64,000 bases of DNA, from positions 310,001-374,000 of the forward strand of contig CAVRIA010000004.1 in NCBI GenBank assembly GCA_963721115.1, given 5' to 3'. Below, in pieces: positions 9,196 to 17,542 of this stretch. The number at the start of each line of letters is the position of its first letter. Position 1 is the first letter of the stretch. The stretch is from CAVRIA01 sp963721115 (GTDB lineage: Bacteria > Desulfobacterota > Binatia > HRBIN30 > CADEER01). Position numbers and translations under genes: made by a program. The notes under the pieces were generated by a model, which did no database searches, was not told where the DNA came from, and saw only the letters and a list, made by a program, of their open reading frames with translations.

Positions 9196-9807
9196 TCAGC
9201 GCAGACTGCGCACCATGAAGTCGAACAGGACGTTGCTGACGCCGTGATAGGCGGCGGGGACGGCGATGGTGTCGGTGCGCGCCCGCAGCCATCCGGCGAA
9301 CAGTCCGAAGAAGATCACCCGCAGGCGCGTGAGGTCGCCGGTCACGAGGTGGCAGAGGCCGAAGAGGACGGCGGCGCCGATCAGACCGAAGCCCCAGCGG
9401 GCCCCGAGAAACTCGTACGGCCGGCCGAAGTAGAGGTCGAGCCGCGTCTGGACGTAGCCGCGAAAGAAGAACTCCTCCGAGAGCCCGACCACGACGAGCT
9501 GGGCGAACACCAGGCGCGGAAGGTCCGGCGCCAGAGTGGGGTGGAACCGGAGACCGAGCACCCAGCGCCCGAATGCGTAGTGGAGCAGGCAGTAGGTGCC
9601 GAAGACCACGCCGGCGACGACGGCGTGAAAGCGCGGCGACCCCGGATTCTGCAGCGTCAGCCCGTAGTCCTCGTAGGGCCGTTTGGTGACGGTGATCACC
9701 ACGAAGGGTGCGAGAAACCACAGGGTCGGAAGCCCGAGGCCGACTGCCAGGGGCAGGGTGACGGCCGTCAACAGGAGCGGTTCGAGAAGTGTGGAGTTGC
9801 GTCGCAT
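9196..9807 (-). CDS. CPBP family intramembrane glutamic endopeptidase
   Basis: A 203-residue membrane protein with several hydrophobic segments and the three CPBP/Abi (CAAX protease Rce1-like) motifs: LSEEFFFRGYVQ (EExxxR), LFGLCHL (FxxxH) and the final histidine in YHGVSNVLF. Family members cleave substrates within the membrane or serve in bacteriocin self-immunity. No bacteriocin gene is adjacent, although the TldD/PmbA pair, which can process peptides, lies upstream in the same orientation. The link is only positional. Confidence 0.85.
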   Translation of the reverse strand: MRRNSTLLEPLLLTAVTLPLAVGLGLPTLWFLAPFVVITVTKRPYEDYGLTLQNPGSPRFHAVVAGVVFGTYCLLHYAFGRWVLGLRFHPTLAPDLPRLVFAQLVVVGLSEEFFFRGYVQTRLDLYFGRPYEFLGARWGFGLIGAAVLFGLCHLVTGDLTRLRVIFFGLFAGWLRARTDTIAVPAAYHGVSNVLFDFMVRSLR

Positions 9808-9888
9808 GCGAAGTGCTTCAGCACAACAGGCGGATGGTAGGCGCCCCTCGCCTCGAAGCGCGCGGGGAGGAGCAGGGCGAGCCGGGTT

Positions 9889-10542
9889 TCACTGTGCGAC
9901 GATCCCGTCTTCCATGACGACGGGCCGCAAGCCGAGGCCGGTCAGGGCGTTGGCGGCGCGAATCGCGTCCTGCCGGTTGGCGAAGGGGCCGACACGGACG
10001 CGGTAGTACCGGCTGTGTTCTATGCCGACCGGAGCGATGTACACGCGCGCCAGGCTTGCCGACAGCCGGCGTTGCAACTCGGTCGCGTTGCCGAAGTCCG
10101 CAAAGGCACCCACCTGCACCGCGTAGGCGGCGGTGGGGAGGTGGTCTCCCGGTGCGTCCAGCACCTCGATGCGCACCGGTGCAGTGCCCGGACCGATCAT
10201 GTCGAGCTTCCGGGCCGCCGCATAGGAGAGATCGATGACCCGATCTCCGACGAACGGCCCGCGATCGTTGATGCGCACCTCCACGGTGCGCGCGTTGAGC
10301 AGGTTGGTGACGTCGACGCGCGTGCCGAGCGGCAGGGTCGGGTGCGCGGCGGTCATCGAGTACTGGTCGTAGATCTCGCCGCTGGTGGTCGCCTCGCCGT
10401 GGAAGCCCGGCCCGTACCAGGAGGCGACTCCTTGCTGAGTGGCGCCGGGGTGGGAGAGGAGGGGCGGCGCGGCGCGCCGGGTGGAGAACCCGCATCCGCC
10501 CAGCATCAGGCACGCACCCACAACCACGACACCACGCCACAT
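9889..10542 (-). CDS. rlpA: RlpA-like lipoprotein with SPOR domain
   Basis: The N terminus has a lipobox signal peptide ending CLMLGGC, so the mature protein is probably lipid-anchored in the outer membrane. The double-psi beta-barrel domain has QGVASWYGPGFHGEATTSGE, MTAAHPTLPLGTRVDVTN and INDRGPFVGDRVIDLS, including the catalytic His and Asp of lytic transglycosylase RlpA. A C-terminal SPOR domain (AYAVQVGAFADFGNA to RVRVGPFANRQDA) would bind denuded septal glycan. Length (217 residues) is normal. The ATG at 10542 is the only start consistent with the signal peptide. Confidence 0.93.
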   Translation of the reverse strand: MWRGVVVVGACLMLGGCGFSTRRAAPPLLSHPGATQQGVASWYGPGFHGEATTSGEIYDQYSMTAAHPTLPLGTRVDVTNLLNARTVEVRINDRGPFVGDRVIDLSYAAARKLDMIGPGTAPVRIEVLDAPGDHLPTAAYAVQVGAFADFGNATELQRRLSASLARVYIAPVGIEHSRYYRVRVGPFANRQDAIRAANALTGLGLRPVVMEDGIVAQ

Positions 10543-10609
10543 CGCGCCACAGTATACCGGAGGTCCCGTGCGAGGGCCAAACCCGGTCCCGAGCCCGGAG
10601 CGGCGCCGC

Positions 10610-11962
10610 TTACTGCCCGGCGACCGTGAGCTTGCCGATCTTGATCGTCGGCGACGACACGGCATGACGGCGGACCAGATCGCTGCCGACGACCTCGATG
10701 TCCTGCAGTATGTGCAACAGATTGCCGGCGATCGTGATCTCCTCGACGGGGTACGCGAGCTCGCCGTTCTCGATCCACAGGCCACTGGCGCCGCGCGAGT
10801 AGTCCCCGGTGACCGGATTGACGCCGAAGCCCATGAGCTCGGTGACGTACAACCCGGAACGCACCGAGCCGACGATGTCCTCCGGCGGGGTGTCGCCGGC
10901 TTCGAGGAAGAGATTGGTCGGGCTCACGTACGGCGAGTCCGCCACCGAACGGGCGGCGTTGCCGGTCGTGCCGGCGCCGAGCTTGCGGGCCGAGTAGGAG
11001 TCGAAGAGGTAGCTGGTCAGGATGCCACCCTCGACCACCGGTGTGCGACGCGTCGCGACTCCCTCACCGTCGAACGGCTTGGACGCCAGGCCGCCGGGCA
11101 GCCGGCCGTCGTCGTAGATGCGGACGAACTCCGGCGCGATGCGCTCCCCGAGCTTGCCGTGCAGGAACGACATCCCCTTGTAGAGGGCATTCCCGGACAC
11201 CGCTCCGGCGAGGTGGCGAAGCAGGCTGGCGGCCATGTCGGGATCGAAGACCACCGGCACGTCCTGTGTCGGCACCTTGCGCGCGCCGAGTCGGCGCAAC
11301 ACCCGCTCGGCGGCCTTGCGGCCGACGGCGGCCGGGTCCTCGAGGCGATCGAGACGGCGCTGCACCGTGTACCAGTGGTCGCGTTGCATGGAGCCGTTCT
11401 GCGCCGCAACGGGAACCACGGTGAGCGAACAGCTCGAGCTTCGGTACGAGCCGCGAAAGCCGTTGCTGGCGGCATAGACGACGCGGTGACTGCCCGAATC
11501 GAACTCGGCGCCTTCGGAGTTGGTGATGCGCGAGTCGCTTTCGAGGGCCGCCGCCTCGCCGGTCCGGCACCACTCGGTCGCCTGCTCCGCGGTGACGGCG
11601 CCGATGGCGGGATCCCACAAGTCCAGCTCGGGAGGGGCGCCGGCCAGGTCTGTATCTGCGGGAAGACCGCTGAACTCGTCCGGGGCGGTCACCCGCGCCA
11701 GCGTCACGCAGTCCTCCGCCAGCTGGGCGAGCGATTGGGAGGAGAAGTCGGCGGTCGAGGTGATGGCGCAGCGGCCGTCGACGAACGCGCGGATGCCGAG
11801 GTGCTTGGCGCGCGAGAGCTGCACCTTCTCGACCTCGCCGAGTCGTACGCCGACCATCAGCGAGTCTCCCTCCGCGACGACCACGTCGGCCGCGTTGGCC
11901 CCGTGCTCGCGCGCGGTGCGGAGAAGCAGCTCGGCGATCTCCTCGAGCGCGAGCGCGCTCAC
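10610..11962 (-). CDS. pmbA: TldE/PmbA subunit of the TldD/TldE metalloprotease
   Basis: PmbA (TldE) is the non-catalytic partner of TldD; the heterodimer degrades unfolded peptides and matures some ribosomally made peptides. The 450-residue protein shows VVVAEGDSLMVGVRLGEVEK, the central beta-barrel, PVVFDPDMAASLLRHLAGAV where the TldD metal-binding HExxxH is absent as expected, and the C-terminal GDYSRGASGLWIENGE motif. Its start overlaps the tldD stop by four bases, so the two are translated as a pair. Confidence 0.93.
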   Translation of the reverse strand: MSALALEEIAELLLRTAREHGANAADVVVAEGDSLMVGVRLGEVEKVQLSRAKHLGIRAFVDGRCAITSTADFSSQSLAQLAEDCVTLARVTAPDEFSGLPADTDLAGAPPELDLWDPAIGAVTAEQATEWCRTGEAAALESDSRITNSEGAEFDSGSHRVVYAASNGFRGSYRSSSCSLTVVPVAAQNGSMQRDHWYTVQRRLDRLEDPAAVGRKAAERVLRRLGARKVPTQDVPVVFDPDMAASLLRHLAGAVSGNALYKGMSFLHGKLGERIAPEFVRIYDDGRLPGGLASKPFDGEGVATRRTPVVEGGILTSYLFDSYSARKLGAGTTGNAARSVADSPYVSPTNLFLEAGDTPPEDIVGSVRSGLYVTELMGFGVNPVTGDYSRGASGLWIENGELAYPVEEITIAGNLLHILQDIEVVGSDLVRRHAVSSPTIKIGKLTVAGQ

Positions 11963-13413
11963 GCCTTCGTCCCCCCCACCGTCATGCTGTCGATGCGAAT
12001 CGTCGGCAGGCCGACGCCGACGGGAACGGACTGCCCGTCCTTGCCGCAGGTCCCGATCCCCTCGTCGAGGGCGAGATCGTTGCCCACCATCGAAACGCGC
12101 GTCAGCGCGTCCGGACCGTTGCCGATCAGTGTCGCGCCCTTCACCGGCTCGGTGATCTTGCCGTCCTCGATCAGATACGCCTCGGTGGCGGAGAAGACGA
12201 ACTTGCCGTTGGTGATGTCCACCTGGCCGCCGCCGAAGGAGGCGGCGTAGAGACCCTTGGAGACCGACTTGACGATATCTTCGGGGGCCGACTCGCCGGC
12301 CAGCATGAACGTGTTGGTCATGCGCGGCATCGGCATGTGTGCGAAGCTCTCCCGCCGCCCGTTGCCGGTCGGCTTCGTTCCCATGAGCCGGGCGTTGAGG
12401 GTGTCCTGCAAGTAGCCGCGCAGGATGCCGTTCTCGATGAGGACCGTCCGCCCGGTTGGCGTTCCCTCATCGTCGCAGTTCAAGGATCCGCGCCGATTGG
12501 CAATGGTCCCATCGTCGACCACGGTGCACAGCGGCGAGGCGACACGCTCGCCGATGCGGCCGCTGAACGCGGACACCTGCTTGCGGTTGAAGTCGCCCTC
12601 GAGGCCGTGCCCGACGGCTTCGTGAAGGAGCACGCCGGGCCAGCCGGGGCCGAGAACCACGGGCATCGTGCCAGCCGGCGCGTCGATGGCGTGCAAGTTG
12701 CGCAGCGCCTGGTCCGCCGCGGTGCGCACGAAGCGCAGGTAGCGGTCGTCTTCGGTGAGGAACGAGAACTCGACCCGGCCGCCGCCACCCGACGTGCCGT
12801 GCTGGCGCAGGCCCTTGTCCTCGGCGATACAGGTGACGCTGAGACGGACCAGGGGTTGGACGTCGCCGACGATGACTCCGGCGGAGTTGACGACCAGGAT
12901 GATCTTCTGTTCGACGCCGAGGCTGGCCATGACGTTCGTGATGCGCGAGTCGTGACGGCGAGCGGCGACGTCGATCTGGTTGAGGAGTGCGATCTTCTCG
13001 TCGAGACCCGTGTCGAGCGGCGGTCGCTCGAGCGCGTAGAGATCGTGCGCGGGGCGCGTGCCGCGCACTGCCACCGGTTCGCAGGGACCGCCTCCCTCGG
13101 CGATCGCTCGCGCCGCCTGTGTCGCCACGCGCAGGGCGTCGATCGTGACGTCGTCCGTGTGCGCGCAGCCCGTCTTGTCTCCCGCCACCACCCGGACACC
13201 AGCCCCCTGGGAGACGTTCTTCGCCGCCTTCTTGACGATGCCTTCCTCGAGCGAGAACGCCTCGGAGGTGCGAAACTCGAAATACAGATCCGCGTAGTCG
13301 GCGCGGCTCGCGATGGCGCTGCCGATCGTCTGCTCGAGCGCGTTCTCGTCGAGCGCGAATCGGCTCAGAAAAAAGCGTTCGGGTTCGACCACGGTCACGG
13401 TTTGCGACGGCAT
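11959..13413 (-). CDS. tldD: TldD metalloprotease subunit
   Basis: TldD is the zinc-containing protease subunit. It carries LLHEAVGHGLEGDFNRK (HExxxH metal site) and later conserved blocks GRRESFAHMPMPRMTNTF, LVGNDLALDEG-like and GTCGKDGQSVPVGVG with the third-ligand cysteine. Length (484 residues) is typical. The ATG at 13413 was chosen because homology starts nearby; the open frame extends far upstream without meaning. No precursor-peptide gene could be found next to the pair, so its role here is probably general peptide turnover. Confidence 0.94.
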   Translation of the reverse strand: MPSQTVTVVEPERFFLSRFALDENALEQTIGSAIASRADYADLYFEFRTSEAFSLEEGIVKKAAKNVSQGAGVRVVAGDKTGCAHTDDVTIDALRVATQAARAIAEGGGPCEPVAVRGTRPAHDLYALERPPLDTGLDEKIALLNQIDVAARRHDSRITNVMASLGVEQKIILVVNSAGVIVGDVQPLVRLSVTCIAEDKGLRQHGTSGGGGRVEFSFLTEDDRYLRFVRTAADQALRNLHAIDAPAGTMPVVLGPGWPGVLLHEAVGHGLEGDFNRKQVSAFSGRIGERVASPLCTVVDDGTIANRRGSLNCDDEGTPTGRTVLIENGILRGYLQDTLNARLMGTKPTGNGRRESFAHMPMPRMTNTFMLAGESAPEDIVKSVSKGLYAASFGGGQVDITNGKFVFSATEAYLIEDGKITEPVKGATLIGNGPDALTRVSMVGNDLALDEGIGTCGKDGQSVPVGVGLPTIRIDSMTVGGTKA

Positions 13414-13679
13414 CCGATCTCCTCTCGATCCGCGAGCATCTCCCTTTACGGCTAGCACAACCCTTCCGGTGCGGCCACGGGGGCTGCGCGGCTGGGACTG
13501 CATGGCCGGCCCGGAAGGCAGGCGACTGGCGGGGGGCGGCTTTGCCCAGGAAGCCGGGTTGTTCGTTGTTGGGTTGTGGGTCGGCCGACCGTCCGTTCCT
13601 ACCAGTGACGAGCAACCTGGCAAAGCCGACGATCTCGGTGAGCGCGGCGCCGCTTCGCGTTGTCGGGCAAGGCCCGACG
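13414..13679. other. Intergenic stretch with a small perfect hairpin
   Basis: Between tldD and the NUDIX gene lie 266 bases without a convincing reading frame. The only structure I see is a perfect 7-bp inverted repeat, GTCGGGC-AAG-GCCCGAC, at 13662-13678, directly after the NUDIX stop. It has no T tail on either strand, so it is at most a weak 3' stabiliser or a short interspersed palindrome. Confidence 0.4.
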
Positions 13680-14096
13680 CTACCTCGCGCACGGCGCGGT
13701 GGGAAGCGCCAGCTCGCCGCGGTCGATGCGGTCGACCAGGTCGCGATCGGCGGCGAGGAAGTCGAGGCTCGAGAGGTCGCCGATGCGGACCCAGCGGACG
13801 TCGGCAAAGGTCCGGTTCACGATCGGACCGCGGAAGTCCGGTACGGTGAAGAAGAACAGCTCGACCGGCGGATGCCCGGGATAGGCGTGACGGGTTCGCC
13901 AGATCTGCGTGCCGACCGTCGCGTCGATGTCGAGCTCCTCGCGCAGCTCCCGCTTCAGACACTGGGGCATCGTCTCGTCGCCCTCTCTCTTGCCGCCGGG
14001 GAACTCCCACTTGCCGGCGTGGGTGGCGCTCGCCGCGCGCTGGCAGGCGAGGACGCACCCGCGTCCCAGGAGCAGGCCGGCGGCGACCTGCAGCAT
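13680..14096 (-). CDS. NUDIX hydrolase, MutT (8-oxo-dGTP diphosphatase) type
   Basis: The 138-residue protein contains a full NUDIX box, GGKREGDETMPQCLKRELREELDI, preceded by AGKWEFPGGK, the MutT-like entry in which tryptophan and proline frame the box. VELFFFTVPDF and WVRIGDLSSLDFLAADRDLV follow, as in MutT/8-oxo-dGTPases where LPADR-like endings are usual. It probably sanitises oxidised nucleotides; other NUDIX substrates cannot be excluded. Its ATG overlaps the stop of the SirB1-like gene (TGATG). Confidence 0.85.
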   Translation of the reverse strand: MLQVAAGLLLGRGCVLACQRAASATHAGKWEFPGGKREGDETMPQCLKRELREELDIDATVGTQIWRTRHAYPGHPPVELFFFTVPDFRGPIVNRTFADVRWVRIGDLSSLDFLAADRDLVDRIDRGELALPTAPCAR

Positions 14097-14929
14097 CAGT
14101 GCAGCCGGGAGGCCCGCCGGCGAATCTCGACCAGCTCGGCGCGGATGATGTCGGCGGTCGGGTCGTCGGGGGCCAGCTCGAGGAAGCGTTCGAGATCGAT
14201 CTGGGCAGCGCGGTGACACTCCAGTTGCTCGTACAGCAGACCGCGGTCGCGCAGCTCGTACGCCGCATCGGGTGCCAGCAGCAGGAGGCGCTCGCAGCAG
14301 GTCAGCGCCGACTCGAAGCTCTTGGTTTGCAGATAGACGTGCTTGAGGTTGCCGAGCATGCGAATCAGGATCTCGCGCGGCCGCGCCGCACGGAAAAACT
14401 GCGGCTCGAGTCGGGCCTGCGGCCCGTGGATGGCGCGCAACCGCTGCAGGCATTGGGATGCGTCGAGAATCTGTCCGAAGAAGGGGTCGATGATGACGTC
14501 CGTCTCGGCGGAGTACTTCGCCAGGAAGTGGCCCGGGAAGCCGACGCCTTGCACCGGCAGCCCCACCCGGCGGGCGACCTCGACGTAGACGAGGGCGAGG
14601 GTGATCGGGATGCCGGTGCGCCTGTCCAGCACGTCGTTGAGGAAGCTGTTACGGGGATCGTAGTAATCGTTCCGGTTGCCGGTGAACTTCTGCTCGACGG
14701 AAAGGTAGTGCAGCAACCGCCGAGCGCGCTGCTCGCCCGATCCGGCGTCTGCCACCGCGTCGCGTGCGCCGCTGGCCAGGCTGTCCAGTCGTCCCAGGTA
14801 CGCGGGCAGGTCGAGGGTGGGATACGCTTCGGCGGCGATCAGGAGCGCCGCCTCGGCGAGGTCGATCCTGTCGTCCGGCAGGGCGGCCAGATCGGTGAAG
14901 CGCTGGCGGGGGCTGCGACCCGTGTCCAT
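14096..14929 (-). CDS. SirB1-like transglutaminase-fold protein with C-terminal TPR
   Basis: The 277-residue protein shows the SirB1 family block: NSFLNDVLDRRTGIPITLAL, VYVEVARRVGLPVQGVGFPG and HFLAKY, followed by VIIDPFFGQILD. This family has a transglutaminase/protease-like fold, but the classical Cys-His-Asp triad is incomplete and no activity is known. About residues 190-265 form tetratricopeptide helices (LGNLKHVYLQTKSFESALTC, RDRGLLYEQLECHRAAQIDL), suggesting protein-protein contact. It is the first gene of a minus-strand run with NUDIX. Confidence 0.85.
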   Translation of the reverse strand: MDTGRSPRQRFTDLAALPDDRIDLAEAALLIAAEAYPTLDLPAYLGRLDSLASGARDAVADAGSGEQRARRLLHYLSVEQKFTGNRNDYYDPRNSFLNDVLDRRTGIPITLALVYVEVARRVGLPVQGVGFPGHFLAKYSAETDVIIDPFFGQILDASQCLQRLRAIHGPQARLEPQFFRAARPREILIRMLGNLKHVYLQTKSFESALTCCERLLLLAPDAAYELRDRGLLYEQLECHRAAQIDLERFLELAPDDPTADIIRAELVEIRRRASRLH

Positions 14930-15045
14930 GCGGAACCACTATCGCACGAGAACCCGGGCCGGCAATGCGAGAGCCGCCCCGGGGCGCATTCGTGACGAGC
15001 GTCCCGCGCATGGACAGCGCGCCCCCGGCCCCCTAGTATGGCCAC

Positions 15046-16071
15046 ATGGGGAATGGAGCCGCCAAGGGGGTTCCGCCTTCTCTGCTGGAAGTGATCTCCC
15101 GTCCCGGACCCTTCATCGTCCTTCCGCACGACAACCCCGACCCCGATGCGCTGGCCAGCGCCGCCACGCTTCGGTACATCGCCCGCGAGCTGCTGGGAAA
15201 AGACGCGGCGATCGGTCTCGGAGGGGTGATCGGCCGGGCCGAGAACCGAGCGATGGTTCGCTATCTGAACATTCCCCTGGTGCCCGTCTCCGAGCTGCCG
15301 CTCGCCGATCCGTCCTCGATCGTCGCGCTCGTCGATACGCAGCCCGGGCGGAGGAACAATTCGTTTCCAAGGAAGGCCGAGCCGGCGATCGTGATCGACC
15401 ACCATCCCCCCTGCATCGCCGTCGACCGCCTCGGCTTCGTCGACCTGCGCGAGGGCTACGGCGCCACCTCGACGATTCTCACCGAGTACCTGATGGACGC
15501 GCGGCTGACGGTCGAGACGAAGATCGCCACGGCGCTCTTTTACGGCATCATGTCGGAGACGCAGGACCTCGGCCGCGAGGCGGGCGCGCCGGACATGGCG
15601 GCGACGCATTTCCTCTATCCGCACGCGAACAAGCGCCGGCTGTCGAAGATCGAGAATGCGCGCGTGCCGCGCGAGTACTTCCGCGGCTTCCTGGCGACCA
15701 TCGAAGAGGCGGTGATCTACGACAAGGCGATCATCTCCGTGCTCGGCGAGGTCCGCTATCCGGACATGGTCGCCGAGATGGCCGACTTTCTGCTGCGGCT
15801 CGACCAGGTCGAGTGGGCGGCGGCGATCGGACATTACGGCGACGCGCTCTATGTCTCGCTGCGCACCACGAACCGCGATGTGAACGCCGGACAGATTCTG
15901 CAGAAGGTCCTCGGCAGCGATCACGCCGGCGGACACGACATGATCGCGGGCGGGCGCATCACCGTGCCGAAGACGGCGCTCGGGTGGGAGAAGGCCGCCG
16001 TCGGCGTCAAGGCGCGCTTGCTCACCGCCATCGGTCTGTCCGACGCCGTCGGCGTCGATCTCGTCGGTTGA
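15046..16071 (+). CDS. DHH/DHHA1 family phosphoesterase (NrnA-like)
   Basis: The DHH phosphoesterase core is present: LPHDNPDPDALASAATL (motif I), VDTQPGRRNN (motif II), VIDHHPP (DHH motif III) and the DHHA1 sequence GGHDMIAGGRI near the C terminus. Relatives are NrnA-type oligoribonucleases/pAp phosphatases and c-di-AMP phosphodiesterases; the lack of any sensor domain favours the former. At 341 residues the length is normal. It diverges from the SirB1-like gene. Confidence 0.85.
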   Translation: MGNGAAKGVPPSLLEVISRPGPFIVLPHDNPDPDALASAATLRYIARELLGKDAAIGLGGVIGRAENRAMVRYLNIPLVPVSELPLADPSSIVALVDTQPGRRNNSFPRKAEPAIVIDHHPPCIAVDRLGFVDLREGYGATSTILTEYLMDARLTVETKIATALFYGIMSETQDLGREAGAPDMAATHFLYPHANKRRLSKIENARVPREYFRGFLATIEEAVIYDKAIISVLGEVRYPDMVAEMADFLLRLDQVEWAAAIGHYGDALYVSLRTTNRDVNAGQILQKVLGSDHAGGHDMIAGGRITVPKTALGWEKAAVGVKARLLTAIGLSDAVGVDLVG

Positions 16072-16099
16072 TTCACCCGGCGATCCGTCCGGACGTGCG

Positions 16100-16129
16100 T
16101 TGACAATCGCAAACGGCGTATGGTAGCGG
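16100..16129 (+). promoter_or_regulatory. Possible promoter before acyl-CoA dehydrogenase gene
   Basis: TTGACA at 16100-16105 is followed after 18 bases by TAGCGG (16124-16129), resembling the TTGACT/TAGCGA arrangement seen before nuoA. It lies in the 267-base gap between the DHH gene and the acyl-CoA dehydrogenase. The -10 match is weak, so this is a candidate only. The rest of the gap shows no gene or clear hairpin. Confidence 0.3.
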
Positions 16130-16338
16130 CGCGCATCGTCCGCGTCCGCGGGGGCCACCTCGCGATCGAATCGGCCCGCCCTCGGCGCAGCCCGCCGCGT
16201 GAAATTTCGATACGGAATCGGCCGAAACGGCGTCTTGTCTCGCCGAGACGACTCTAGAGAGCGGCGGATGGCGGCGGGGTGATGAAAGAGGTAGAGAACC
16301 GGGGCCGACCGCACGACTCAGGCAGGAGGAAGCGAAGC

Positions 16339-17499
16339 ATGGATTTCGGATTCAGCGAAGAGCAGGAGATGCTGCGCCAGAGCGCGCGGGAGTTTCTCGA
16401 GGGCGAGTGCCCGATGACGTACGTGCGCCAGATGATGGACGACGAGCGCGGCTATTCCGAGGAACAGTGGAAAAAGATGGCCGAGCTCGGTTGGACCGGC
16501 CTGATCGTTCCCGAGGAGTACGGTGGTGCTGGGCTCAACATGGTCGACCTGGTGGTCGTGCTGGAGGAGATGGGACGGATGGTCATGCCGGGCCCGTTTT
16601 TCGCGTCGGTCATCCTCGGCGGCATCGCCATCGATCTGGGAGGTAGCGCCGAGCAGAAGAAGCGCTTTCTGCCCGATCTCGCCGCCGGGAAGACCAAGGC
16701 GACGCTGGCTCAGGTCGAGGAGAGCGGGCGCTGGGACGCGGAGGGAATCCAGATCGCCGCCAAGAGCTCCGGCGGTGGCTTCAACCTGACCGGCATCAAG
16801 CTCTTCGTCCACGACGCGCACAATGCCGACATCCTGATCGTTCCCGTGCGCACCGGCGGTAGCGGCACGGACGGCGTGACCCTGCTGATCGTCGATGCCA
16901 AGGGCAAGGGGGTCTCGACGCGGGTCCTGAAGACGATGGACCAGACCCGCAAGCTGTGCGAGGTCCAGCTCGACGGCGCGACGGTCGGCGCCGACGGCGT
17001 GCTCGGCGAGGTGGGGCAGGGGTGGCCGCTGCTCGATCGGATCGTCGATCGCGCCAAGGTCGCGCTGTGTGCCGAGATGTGCGGTGGCGCCCAGAAGGTG
17101 CTCGAAATGAGCGTGGATTACGCCAAGGTGCGCGAACAGTTCGGCAGGCCCATCGGCAGCTTCCAAGCGATCCAACACAAGTGCGCGAACATGATGGTGC
17201 AGGTGGAGAGCGCCAAGTCGGCGACCTACTACGCGGCGTGGGCGGTCGCGAACGACGTCGCCGAAGCGCACCTGGCCGCTTGCATGGCGAAGGCCTATTG
17301 CTCCGACGCGTACCGTTACACCGCGGCCGAGGGCATTCAGATCCATGGCGGGATCGGCTTCACCTGGGAGCACGACATGCACCTTTATTTCAAGCGCGCC
17401 AAGGGGTCCGAAGTGACCTTCGGCGATGCCACATGGAACCGCGAGCTGGTCGCTCAGGTGGTGCTGGACGCGCCGGAGGAAGTGCCCGCCGAGGCCTAG
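16339..17499 (+). CDS. Acyl-CoA dehydrogenase family protein
   Basis: The 386-residue protein has the acyl-CoA dehydrogenase fold: MDFGFSEEQEMLRQSAREFL, GWTGLIVPEEYGGAGLNMVD, VDYAKVREQFGRPIGSFQAI for FAD/dimer contacts, and IQIHGGIGFTWEHDMHLYFK near the C terminus. The family catalytic glutamate is expected in or near this last region (GFTWEHD), as in the acad-type enzymes with late catalytic base. Substrate chain length is unknown. A strong ribosome site (AGGAGGA) sits nine bases before the ATG. No beta-oxidation partners are next to it. Confidence 0.9.
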   Translation: MDFGFSEEQEMLRQSAREFLEGECPMTYVRQMMDDERGYSEEQWKKMAELGWTGLIVPEEYGGAGLNMVDLVVVLEEMGRMVMPGPFFASVILGGIAIDLGGSAEQKKRFLPDLAAGKTKATLAQVEESGRWDAEGIQIAAKSSGGGFNLTGIKLFVHDAHNADILIVPVRTGGSGTDGVTLLIVDAKGKGVSTRVLKTMDQTRKLCEVQLDGATVGADGVLGEVGQGWPLLDRIVDRAKVALCAEMCGGAQKVLEMSVDYAKVREQFGRPIGSFQAIQHKCANMMVQVESAKSATYYAAWAVANDVAEAHLAACMAKAYCSDAYRYTAAEGIQIHGGIGFTWEHDMHLYFKRAKGSEVTFGDATWNRELVAQVVLDAPEEVPAEA

Positions 17500-17542
17500 C
17501 GGCGTCGGGCGCGGGCGCACCGCCGCCCCGGGAAACTCCTCT

